The position numbers and the translations under genes are program-made. Positions 18,238 to 25,592 of a stretch of DNA of 55,882 bases are shown in pieces; within the stretch, counting starts at the first letter, position 1; each line of letters starts with the position of its first letter. The notes below the pieces were generated by a model. That model was given only the letters and a program-made list of their open reading frames with translations, had not been told where the DNA came from and did no database searches. The stretch comes from Vibrio sp. UCD-FRSSP16_30 (GTDB lineage Bacteria > Pseudomonadota > Gammaproteobacteria > Enterobacterales > Vibrionaceae): the NCBI RefSeq assembly GCF_001676025.1, contig NZ_LZFW01000014.1, forward strand, positions 45,206-101,087, read 5' to 3'.

Positions 18238-18265
18238 ATTACCAGAGGAATTAAACTCTGGTAAT
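18238..18265 (+). terminator. Hairpin after the EmrAB-like operon, possible terminator
   Basis: Perfect 10-bp arms ATTACCAGAG and CTCTGGTAAT surround an 8-nt loop, 22 bp after the MFS gene stop. There is no T run after it, so it may protect the 3' end of the mRNA rather than terminate. Confidence 0.45.
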
Positions 18266-18324
18266 ATCAATCCATTACGTCAGCAATGCACGGGTATCTC
18301 AAATTTTTACGACTAATATTTATC

Positions 18325-18479
18325 GAGACACCCATAATTAGTTACCGAGTTAAACGCAAAAATCTAGGGTATCCATTTTTAAAATTAACTATGGGTGTCC
18401 TTATTAAAAGAGGGGCTGACCTTTTAATTTAACTATGGGTGTCTCGATTAAAAAGAGGGGGATTAATTATGGGTGTCCA
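18325..18479. repeat. Cluster of REP-like elements upstream of the SDR gene
   Basis: Copies occur at 18325-18340 (GAGACACCCATAATTA), 18385-18400 (TTAACTATGGGTGTCC), 18428-18444 (TTTAACTATGGGTGTCT) and 18463-18478 (TTAATTATGGGTGTCC). A decayed copy lies near 18365. The first is inverted relative to the other three. The cluster fills the space between the efflux operon and the SDR start; the last copy ends 28 bp before the SDR start codon, so it lies in the promoter/leader. Confidence 0.85.
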
Positions 18480-18506
18480 CATTTTGGAGGGGGATGTTTA
18501 CAGGGT

Positions 18507-19334
18507 ATGAAGGAATCGATTTTAATTACTGGGTGTAGCAGTGGGATTGGGTATTACTGTGCTCAGCAGTTGCATCTTGCTGGGTATCGGGTGGTGGCTA
18601 GTTGTCGTGGTGAGGATGATGTTGCGCGGTTAAATCGCGAGGGGCTCACTTGTGTTCAGTTGGATGTGACTGATACTCAGTCTATCCATGCCGGCCTTGA
18701 GAAAACATTGCAACTCACTGGCGGACGCATTGATGTGTTGTTTAACAATGCGGCTTATGGGCAATGTGGCGCTCTAGAAGATCTGCCTACTGATGCGCTG
18801 CGAGCTCAACTGGAAACAAACTTATTTGGTTGGCATGAACTGACTAAAGCGGTAATTCCGTTAATGCTGAGTCAAGGTAGCGGAAAAATCATTCAAAATA
18901 GCTCGGTACTTGGCTTAGTAGCGATGAAATATCGCGGCGCTTATAACACCAGTAAGTTTGCCCTTGAAGGATATACCGATACATTGCGCCTTGAACTGAT
19001 GGACACCAATGTCTCGGTTAGCTTGATAGAACCAGGACCGATTGTCAGTCAATTTCGTGCAAATGCATTGATTGCCTTTGAGCAAAATATTGATACTTCC
19101 GCCTCAAGGCACAGTGAAAACTATCGTAATACCGTCAATAGATTAGCAAAAGAATCATCATCAAATCGCTTTACCTTATCGGCTGAAGCCGTGCTAAAAC
19201 CGGTACAAAAAATCATTAATAGCAATAAGCCTAAAGCAAGATACTACGTGACTCAGCCGACTTATATCTTTGGTTTTCTGCGCCGAATATTGCCGACTCG
19301 CTGGCTAGATAAGTTGCTCGTCAAAAGTGATTAA
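18507..19334 (+). CDS. Short-chain dehydrogenase/reductase, YbbO-like
   Basis: The 275-aa cytosolic NAD(P)-dependent oxidoreductase has nucleotide motif ITGCSSGIG (7-15), NNAA (80-83), catalytic Ser in NSSVLG and YNTSK with Y146 and K150. The sequence around LRLELMDTNVSVSLIEPGPI and the basic C-terminus with LRRILPTRWLDKLL resembles E. coli YbbO, an aldehyde-reducing SDR. I start at ATG 18507; a longer frame from 18435 would translate REP elements and is unlikely. It converges on the unknown gene 19342-20295 with only 7 bp between the stops. Confidence 0.85.
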   Translation: MKESILITGCSSGIGYYCAQQLHLAGYRVVASCRGEDDVARLNREGLTCVQLDVTDTQSIHAGLEKTLQLTGGRIDVLFNNAAYGQCGALEDLPTDALRAQLETNLFGWHELTKAVIPLMLSQGSGKIIQNSSVLGLVAMKYRGAYNTSKFALEGYTDTLRLELMDTNVSVSLIEPGPIVSQFRANALIAFEQNIDTSASRHSENYRNTVNRLAKESSSNRFTLSAEAVLKPVQKIINSNKPKARYYVTQPTYIFGFLRRILPTRWLDKLLVKSD

Positions 19335-19341
19335 AACAGAT

Positions 19342-20295
19342 CTACTGTAACCATAACTCATTGTTTGGATCGTATTGTTCGCACCAGTTAGAGTCATCTC
19401 TGGCTTCTAAATATACCTGAAGCCCGTGATACAACTGAAATGCGAGTACGCCACCTAAATGTTCATGTTGATCAAAAAAAGCATCCTCACATTGCTGTAA
19501 TTGAGCTAAGTTTTGAATACCATGATTGATTGCCCACACAATCGCTTGCGGCGTGACTTGCTCATTCGCTATCGTCACTGCCGTGACTCTCTCTAGAGAT
19601 ACGGTTCGGGTTGCAACAAAAGACCTAGCAGAATCTGCAATCACATTTTTATCTGTTTCTTGCTGAGTAATTTCAGACAACACTTTATCAGCAGAACGCT
19701 TTTGTATCGACGGATGCAAACGAGCAATACGCAAAGCATAAGCAAATCGTCCCTGCCCGACAATTTCAACAAGACCATCTAGCAGATATTTATTTAAAGA
19801 CTCTGATTTTTGATAAAACTCCAATGCAGCATCAAAATTAATAAAACGTGTACCATCAAAATCAAAGCCGTAACTATCATCAATGATATCCAAAGGAACA
19901 CCATTAAGAGACAAAGGCCAGCCTAAAAAATCCACTCGTCCTTTAGCAATTTCATACATCATCCACGCACTGTCAGTGAAACCCTTAAATGAAGTCCCCT
20001 CTAGTGACGTGTCTTGCAGCTCTTGTTTCGTCCAATTAACTCCAATACCTAAATGCTTGGCGTAGCGCTTCATTAATGCATTGTTGATTTGTAATTGCAG
20101 ATCCCAAATGGAATCAGTGACACAAGATTGACTAATGATCTTGCACTCTTTACAAGCCGGTATCGTAAGCGGTGTATGCGCTAAATAAGCACTCTCGACC
20201 GTTGGAAAATCCACTGCATCATTACTTGGCTCATTACAAAACCAGCAACAATGGCGATGATTAAAGGGAATATCAATAGTCTGATAATTTAACAC
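19342..20295 (-). CDS. Conserved-looking unknown protein with an N-terminal Cys cluster, coupled to luxQ
   Basis: The 317-aa protein has no signal peptide or TM. The N-terminus has a possible zinc site: HRHCCWFCNEPSND and, about 30 residues later, ACKECK. The rest is soluble and mixed alpha/beta, with no motif that I recognise. The start is a GTG (20295-20293) that overlaps the luxQ stop codon in another frame, with GGAG 8 nt upstream inside luxQ. It is therefore translationally coupled and the last gene of the yceH-luxP-luxQ cluster. I do not name a function. Placement suggests it is made together with the AI-2 receptor kinase but does not prove a role in signalling. Confidence 0.65.
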   Translation of the reverse strand: MLNYQTIDIPFNHRHCCWFCNEPSNDAVDFPTVESAYLAHTPLTIPACKECKIISQSCVTDSIWDLQLQINNALMKRYAKHLGIGVNWTKQELQDTSLEGTSFKGFTDSAWMMYEIAKGRVDFLGWPLSLNGVPLDIIDDSYGFDFDGTRFINFDAALEFYQKSESLNKYLLDGLVEIVGQGRFAYALRIARLHPSIQKRSADKVLSEITQQETDKNVIADSARSFVATRTVSLERVTAVTIANEQVTPQAIVWAINHGIQNLAQLQQCEDAFFDQHEHLGGVLAFQLYHGLQVYLEARDDSNWCEQYDPNNELWLQ

Positions 20296-22817
20296 GGTTT
20301 TTGCTCCAAAACCTGATGTAGAATGCGCACTAGATTATCTTCTAATATTGGTTTTACAAGCACTGCATTCGCTCCTGCGGCCATAAATGCCAGCTCAGTC
20401 GATTGATAACCATCAGCGGTACACGCCACAATCGGTGTGGTGATTTTCAGTTCACGACGCAATTTATCGGTCACCTCAATGCCATCCATATTAGGCATTT
20501 GATTATCCATTAAGATCAAATCATACGAGCGCTGCTGAACCTTTTGTAAGGCTTGCAGGCCATCCGTTACCCAATCAAATATCAGATTATGTTTTTTACC
20601 TAGCGCCTGAATAACAAAGGCATTAGTTTTATTATCTTCAACAAGTAACACCTGTAAGTGCCTATTAGATAAAGACTTATCAGGCACACTCACAGGCAAT
20701 GACGTCACTTGCTCTTCGACTGTTAATATTGGCAACACAATTAAAAAACAGCTACCGTTACCAAGTTGACTATCCACACTAATACTACCGCCAAGGTGAA
20801 AAACTAAGCTTTTAACGATGCTAAGCCCAAGCCCACTGCCTCCATACTGCCGACTGATATGACTATCCGCTTGAGTGAAGGAAGAAAAGACACTTTCTAG
20901 CTTGTCATGAGCAATCCCAATACCAGTATCGGTAACGGAAAAACTCAGCTCCGCTCGATCCACCAAACGGTTACGCAGCTCGACATCAACAATAACTGCG
21001 CCACTAGACGTAAATTTAACCGCATTAGTCAAAAGATTGAGGAATATTTGAGTAAGGCGCATTTGATCGCTACGCACAATGATATCTTGTTCAAAGTGCT
21101 TATTAACCACAAACTTCAAACCTTTTTGCTGACAAGTGGGCTCAGCAAACGAGTCCACCGTATCTAACATTTGATTCAAGGAGAAATCAGAATATTCTAT
21201 CTCAACGCCTTGTTTATCAATGCGTGAAAAATCTAAAATATCATTCAATAACCCCATTAAATGCTCACTGCTTTGGTAGAGAACGTGCGTTTGCTGCTTT
21301 TGATCATCCGTTATCGCATTTTGTTTGAGAATTTGCGCCATTCCTAAAATACCATTTAACGGAGTTCTGATTTCATGGCTGACTTTAGCTACAAATTCGG
21401 CACGAGCGGCAGCGGTTTGTTCCGCTTCTTGGCGAGCTCGTTCACTTTGTCGCTCCGCTTCAATAAATTGAGTGATATTTCTGCCCTGCACCACAAGTGT
21501 TGGCGCGGCTCCTTCAACCACTATCGGTGAAATATTCCAGCGGTACACTTGGTCGCCAAAATAGGTATCCGCTTCAATATTTTGCTGGGTCGCTAGAGCC
21601 TCATCCAAGTATTCATCTAAGCTCTCTTTAAGGGTGATCGCACTGCGATCATTGGCAAATGCTTCTATCGACGCTGGATTAATCTCAAGAATTTGCTTGC
21701 TGTTACTCATCAGAACCGTCGGCAAAACAGAAAAATTCACTAAATTTTTAAATGACGTTTCTCTTTGTTTTTCTCGTTGAATACTCTTAAATAAAGTGTT
21801 TCCTAAACGGTCAAACTCAATAATATTTGACCCCTTAAAAGAGATTGTTTGTTTAGCACTATCAAAGCTATCAGCCAGATACATCAGCCCTTTAATTTCT
21901 TGCGCTATTCTGCGCTGGATTGATTTAGTAATGATAAATGCGAGTGCCGTAATGGCCAACAGAGCAAACAATAGCGAAGCGGCAAAACTAAACTCGACCC
22001 AATCTAACTCACTGGTATCTTGCAGGAAAACCGCTTGCAGTGGCGTAACCACTCCCCCAACCATCACATCAACTTGGCTTATCATTTCAGGATTCAGATG
22101 AACTTGGTCTGATAATTTAAGTCCCGGGTTTCTATCCAACTTTTCACTCACTTCAGTAGAAGAGGAAGCAATAATCTCACCACCTTCCACCAGCATAATT
22201 TCACTGATATTGGCATCAACCACCACATCTTGTAGCAGACGTAAGTTGTTATCCAACACTAAACCCACATAGTAATGACCCACTACTTCACCAGTTTCAA
22301 AATTAATCAAAGGTGATCGGCGGATCATAATGTGTTTACTGCCAAGATCTTTCGATGGCGATAAGAAGTACCAGTTATTATTAAAATCGACCTCATGACC
22401 CAGTGCGGCTAACTGAGATGGTGTCAGTTCATAAAAAGCGGCATTACCATCATCCCAAACCAATTTTCCATATTGATACATAAAGCGAAAATCAGAAACA
22501 CCATTGGGATCCACCTGCTCCAATTCAGCCATATAATGATCAATAGCCAGATAGTTTTTCTTATCAAATAAATCGATTAAGGTGCGCGAGCGTGAGGTGA
22601 TATCTTGGGTGACCTGTATAGTATGCAGGCGAATCTCGACCAGTTGTTTTACGATACGCGCGGTTTGGTTAAAGTTTCGCTCTAACTCTGTTTCAAACGT
22701 TTTAGTGCCAAGATGATAGTTATAAAAGAAAAACACTACGATTACGACAAACCAAGACACCCAAGCGGTCTTGATAATCTGTCCTATCAGAGAATTTTTT
22801 CTAGCCGCGAGTTTCAT
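20289..22817 (-). CDS. luxQ: Autoinducer-2 sensor hybrid kinase/phosphatase LuxQ
   Basis: Inner-membrane hybrid histidine kinase that reads LuxP-bound AI-2 and passes phosphate to or from LuxU in Vibrio quorum sensing. 842 aa, near the V. harveyi length (859). TM1 at about 16-36, a periplasmic LuxQ-type domain at about 37-270 and TM2 at about 275-297 are followed by a PAS-like region. HisKA has H481 (VSHEIRTPLNG), HATPase has N598 (LLTNAVKFT) and GGSGLGL, and the receiver domain has D771 (LILMDNQMPNMDG). No Hpt domain is present, as expected, since LuxU serves that role. It lies 33 bp downstream of luxP. All catalytic residues look intact. Confidence 0.95.
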   Translation of the reverse strand: MKLAARKNSLIGQIIKTAWVSWFVVIVVFFFYNYHLGTKTFETELERNFNQTARIVKQLVEIRLHTIQVTQDITSRSRTLIDLFDKKNYLAIDHYMAELEQVDPNGVSDFRFMYQYGKLVWDDGNAAFYELTPSQLAALGHEVDFNNNWYFLSPSKDLGSKHIMIRRSPLINFETGEVVGHYYVGLVLDNNLRLLQDVVVDANISEIMLVEGGEIIASSSTEVSEKLDRNPGLKLSDQVHLNPEMISQVDVMVGGVVTPLQAVFLQDTSELDWVEFSFAASLLFALLAITALAFIITKSIQRRIAQEIKGLMYLADSFDSAKQTISFKGSNIIEFDRLGNTLFKSIQREKQRETSFKNLVNFSVLPTVLMSNSKQILEINPASIEAFANDRSAITLKESLDEYLDEALATQQNIEADTYFGDQVYRWNISPIVVEGAAPTLVVQGRNITQFIEAERQSERARQEAEQTAAARAEFVAKVSHEIRTPLNGILGMAQILKQNAITDDQKQQTHVLYQSSEHLMGLLNDILDFSRIDKQGVEIEYSDFSLNQMLDTVDSFAEPTCQQKGLKFVVNKHFEQDIIVRSDQMRLTQIFLNLLTNAVKFTSSGAVIVDVELRNRLVDRAELSFSVTDTGIGIAHDKLESVFSSFTQADSHISRQYGGSGLGLSIVKSLVFHLGGSISVDSQLGNGSCFLIVLPILTVEEQVTSLPVSVPDKSLSNRHLQVLLVEDNKTNAFVIQALGKKHNLIFDWVTDGLQALQKVQQRSYDLILMDNQMPNMDGIEVTDKLRRELKITTPIVACTADGYQSTELAFMAAGANAVLVKPILEDNLVRILHQVLEQKPC

Positions 22818-22850
22818 AATGACCTTTTACTAACAAAGAATGACCTTGGA

Positions 22851-23942
22851 TTAAAAATTAGAATATCGAAATGCTTTATTACGTAAAACATCGACCTCTT
22901 CACTGCTATCAGATTTACTAAGAATCTTAAAATCTCCCGAAAAAACTTGTGGAACTGGCGAACCTTGCAAATCGAGCTTAATGGCCTCTGCCATTGCAAT
23001 GCCTGTATCATCAGTCATGCGCACAACCGTAAAATCCAGATCACCATTTTGCACTGCTTGTATTTCTGATCCTCCACCCCAGCCATTTACCACAATATCT
23101 TGTCGATCAAGCTTGGCTAATGCATCGGCAACACCAAACGCGACATCGGTTGAACAAGCATAGATAAATTCGATATTCGGCTCTTTCTCCAACATTGACA
23201 ACGTTGCTTTATAAGCACTTTCACGATTAGCATCGGTAAAATAAGCTCGCTTTAAAGAATAATCCCCATGATGTTTTACATACTGAACGAAGCTATCACC
23301 GCGCGCTTCACTGATATAGCCAGGCGAAAAATACATCACGCCAAAATCGGCTTTTTCAGGGAACCTTTTAAGGTATTCTTTTGCTAAAAGTTGGGTACCG
23401 TGAACATGGTCAAACCCAACGTACATCAATGGCTGATTCTCATGCCACTGCTTAATCGGTGTGGTGATGTTGATAAGAATAAGCTTAGTATCACTACTAT
23501 TTAATATCGTCTCTGCAAACTTTTTCTGTCGACTCGTGTCTAGAGTAAACAGCAGATAATCCGGTGGGTCTTGCAGTACCGTCTGCAAGCTTTCGCTCTC
23601 TTGACGGTAATCAAGGCTTGGGCGAGACGAGTACTTACGCAGTCGATAATCGATATCGAGCTCATTAAGCCTTAGCTCTAATGCTTTTATGTTCCGCCAC
23701 CAATAATCTGACAGCTGTGAACCTGGGTACACTATATCGATATCAATCGGTTTATCTTGCTGAGTTTGAATAGGCACTGGCGGCTGATAAATACGCAGCG
23801 ACATGTCACTAATCAATTGTTTTTGCTCGGGATGTTGCTCGATATAAGCATCGTATTCCCAGTATTCTCGCAATACTGTACTGGCAAAACTTTGACTGGC
23901 GCACAGAGCCAGTGATAATGCTATTAAGGTATTATTTCGCAT
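22851..23942 (-). CDS. luxP: Periplasmic autoinducer-2 binding protein LuxP
   Basis: Periplasmic receptor for AI-2 (the borate diester in vibrios) that partners with LuxQ. The 363-aa protein has signal peptide MRNNTLIALSLALCASQSFA. Family landmarks are YPGSQLSDYWWRNIKALELR, which keeps the Q-S-W ligand residues, and LLFTLDTSRQKKFAE. SPGYISEARGDSFVQY contains the conserved Arg, IYACSTDVAFGVADALA and NGWGGGSE follow, and RMTDDTGIAMAEAIK lies near the end. It closely parallels V. harveyi LuxP as I remember it. The start codon lies inside the GIY-YIG gene (19-nt overlap), with GGAG 8 nt upstream. Confidence 0.95.
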   Translation of the reverse strand: MRNNTLIALSLALCASQSFASTVLREYWEYDAYIEQHPEQKQLISDMSLRIYQPPVPIQTQQDKPIDIDIVYPGSQLSDYWWRNIKALELRLNELDIDYRLRKYSSRPSLDYRQESESLQTVLQDPPDYLLFTLDTSRQKKFAETILNSSDTKLILINITTPIKQWHENQPLMYVGFDHVHGTQLLAKEYLKRFPEKADFGVMYFSPGYISEARGDSFVQYVKHHGDYSLKRAYFTDANRESAYKATLSMLEKEPNIEFIYACSTDVAFGVADALAKLDRQDIVVNGWGGGSEIQAVQNGDLDFTVVRMTDDTGIAMAEAIKLDLQGSPVPQVFSGDFKILSKSDSSEEVDVLRNKAFRYSNF

Positions 23943-24226
23943 ACAGTCAACTCCAATTGTTCGAGGCTTTCATTAGCCACCAAACGTTCCTTTTGTTTTT
24001 TGCTTAACTGTTTAATTTTGTATTCTAGCTTCAGCGCTTGAGATTTGTTCGCTACCTGAACTGACCACTCAAGGCTTAACGGTCCTTTTCCTCTTAACGC
24101 TTTTGCGCCTGTTCCTTTGACATGTTGTTGCAAGCGTCTTTGCAGATTATTAGTCACGCCACAATACAATGCATTGTGGCGATTTCGAATAAGGTACACA
24201 AACCAATATGAGTCGGAAGATGTCAC
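23924..24226 (-). CDS. GIY-YIG endonuclease-domain protein (YhbQ/UPF0213-like)
   Basis: The 100-aa single-domain GIY-YIG protein has WFVYLIRNRHNALYCGVTNN near the start (the Y-L and Y-C-G pair of the family), the conserved Arg in LQRRLQQH, and ALKLEYKIKQLSKKQKERL at the end. E. coli YhbQ is about the same size and has weak DNA endonuclease activity. The start is GTG 24226. Its 3' end overlaps the luxP start by 19 nt, and it follows yceH by 22 bp, so it is probably cotranscribed with luxPQ. Confidence 0.85.
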   Translation of the reverse strand: MTSSDSYWFVYLIRNRHNALYCGVTNNLQRRLQQHVKGTGAKALRGKGPLSLEWSVQVANKSQALKLEYKIKQLSKKQKERLVANESLEQLELTVCEIIP

Positions 24227-24248
24227 CTTGCTATCACTTAACTATCAC

Positions 24249-24899
24249 TTAAAGTACCGATTCGATTAAAGCTCTCAGCTCGGCAACTTCAGATTTAAGT
24301 GCGCTAACTTCTTGCTCTAATGCATGCAGTTTTTCTGCTGTCGGGGTAGTGATTACCGTAGGCGCGCTACTGGCTAAGGCTTCGATATCAATTTCACCAC
24401 AAAATAGGTGCTGATAACGAAAATCTCGCTTACCTGGTTCTTTTGGCAATTTAACCACTATGGGTGAATCAAGTGTTGCCAATTTGTCTAATGTCGCTTC
24501 CACTTCTTTTACATCAGCAAATTGGGTCAAACGATTAGTACGTGTGCGAAGCTCGCCCGGAGTTTGCGCTCCGCGAAGCAGCATGACACACACAATTGCC
24601 TTATCTTGAGAGGATAATTGTAAGTCACCAAACTCGGTATTACAGAATCGATGGCGGTATTTTGCGGTGCGACTGTTAAAGCCACTTTCATCGTTGACAA
24701 GGCGACGTTCGATTAGAGAATTGAGCCCGTCAAGCACCTGCGCATCCGTTAATTCCATCACAGGGTCACGATTGCTTTTTTGATTACATGCCGTTGTTAA
24801 GCTATTCAAACTTAAAGGGTAATAATCAGGAGTGGTCACTTCTTTTTCGATCAGACAACCAATAATGCGTGCTTCTAATGCAGATAATTGCAATAACAT
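24249..24899 (-). CDS. yceH: YceH-family protein (DUF480)
   Basis: The 216-aa protein is built of two winged-helix domains. The opening LQLSALEARIIGCLIEKEVT, then TPDYYPLSLNSLTTACNQKS and NRDP, are diagnostic for DUF480. The second half has VCVMLLRGAQTPGELRTRTN, and the C-terminus is a short coiled coil (EKLHALEQEVSALKSEVAEL). I choose ATG 24899 because that gives the family's usual MLLQLSALEARI start; an upstream start at 24944 would add 15 atypical residues. The function is unknown. It is the first gene of the cluster that includes luxPQ. Confidence 0.87.
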   Translation of the reverse strand: MLLQLSALEARIIGCLIEKEVTTPDYYPLSLNSLTTACNQKSNRDPVMELTDAQVLDGLNSLIERRLVNDESGFNSRTAKYRHRFCNTEFGDLQLSSQDKAIVCVMLLRGAQTPGELRTRTNRLTQFADVKEVEATLDKLATLDSPIVVKLPKEPGKRDFRYQHLFCGEIDIEALASSAPTVITTPTAEKLHALEQEVSALKSEVAELRALIESVL

Positions 24900-25105
24900 T
24901 CTCAAATTCCGTCTTAATATTTTATTTACTAAGATTGTATGCAAGTATTGGTTAGGTTGCGATAGTTAGTGTATGAATTTATGCTCATTTTGCTTCGAAT
25001 GTAAGAAAAGCGAACAACAATTAAAAATGGATGCTTTTCCCTCTGTATGTTTACCTAAGCTTGTGGTTTAATTTCCTCAGTGAATATTAGCTTTAAGGAC
25101 AGAAA

Positions 25106-25420
25106 ATGAACAATGTATACGAAATTGTAAACTTGGCTCGTCAGAAAAATAAACTTAAACGCGAAATCATCGATCACGAAAATAAAATTCGTGATAATCG
25201 CAAACGTGCTGATTTGTTAGATAATCTGATGGATTACATCAAGCCAAACATGAGCCATGATGAAATCATCGGTATTGTGAAAAACATGAAAGCTGATTAT
25301 GACGATCGTGTTGATGACCATATCATCACTAGCGCTGAAATCTCGAAAACTCGTCGCGATATCAGCCGTAAAATCCGTGAACTAACGGTAGAAGATAAGC
25401 AAAGTCACGGTAAAAAATAA
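25106..25420 (+). CDS. Small charged coiled-coil protein, unknown
   Basis: The 104-aa cytosolic protein is mostly helical and very rich in Lys, Arg, Asp and Glu (for example [20 protein letters not shown] and [20 protein letters not shown]), with two predicted coiled coils around a more hydrophobic middle ([20 protein letters not shown]). No cysteine, TM or signal peptide is present. AAGGA lies about 10 nt upstream of the ATG at 25106, and a strong terminator follows, so it is a real single-gene unit. I do not recognise the family; DNA binding by basic patches is possible but not shown. Confidence 0.7.
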   Translation: MNNVYEIVNLARQKNKLKREIIDHENKIRDNRKRADLLDNLMDYIKPNMSHDEIIGIVKNMKADYDDRVDDHIITSAEISKTRRDISRKIRELTVEDKQSHGKK

Positions 25421-25445
25421 CCGTCACTGTTTGTTTACTAGATAG

Positions 25446-25475
25446 CGCGAAACCCAGCCCGGTTTCGCGTTTTTA
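25446..25475 (+). terminator. Intrinsic terminator after the coiled-coil gene
   Basis: CGCGAAACC (25446-25454) and GGTTTCGCG (25461-25469) form a perfect 9-bp stem followed by TTTTTATT. It is 26 bp after the stop codon and separates this gene from dctB. Confidence 0.92.
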
Positions 25476-25592
25476 TTTGCCTATCCATCTCTCACTTCCA
25501 CCCATTATTGATAAAATATCCCTCTCACTTCAGCGCGATAACATATACTTTTTGCATCTCTCATTTGCTAGGTTGTTTATCATTTACTGCTG

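Noticed and set aside
18435..18506. Longer N-terminus for the SDR protein from ATG 18435
   Set aside because: It would translate REP elements; the ATG at 18507 gives a normal SDR start (MKESILITGCSSGIG).
24900..24944. Longer YceH from 24944
   Set aside because: Adds 15 atypical residues before the conserved MLLQLSALEARI start.
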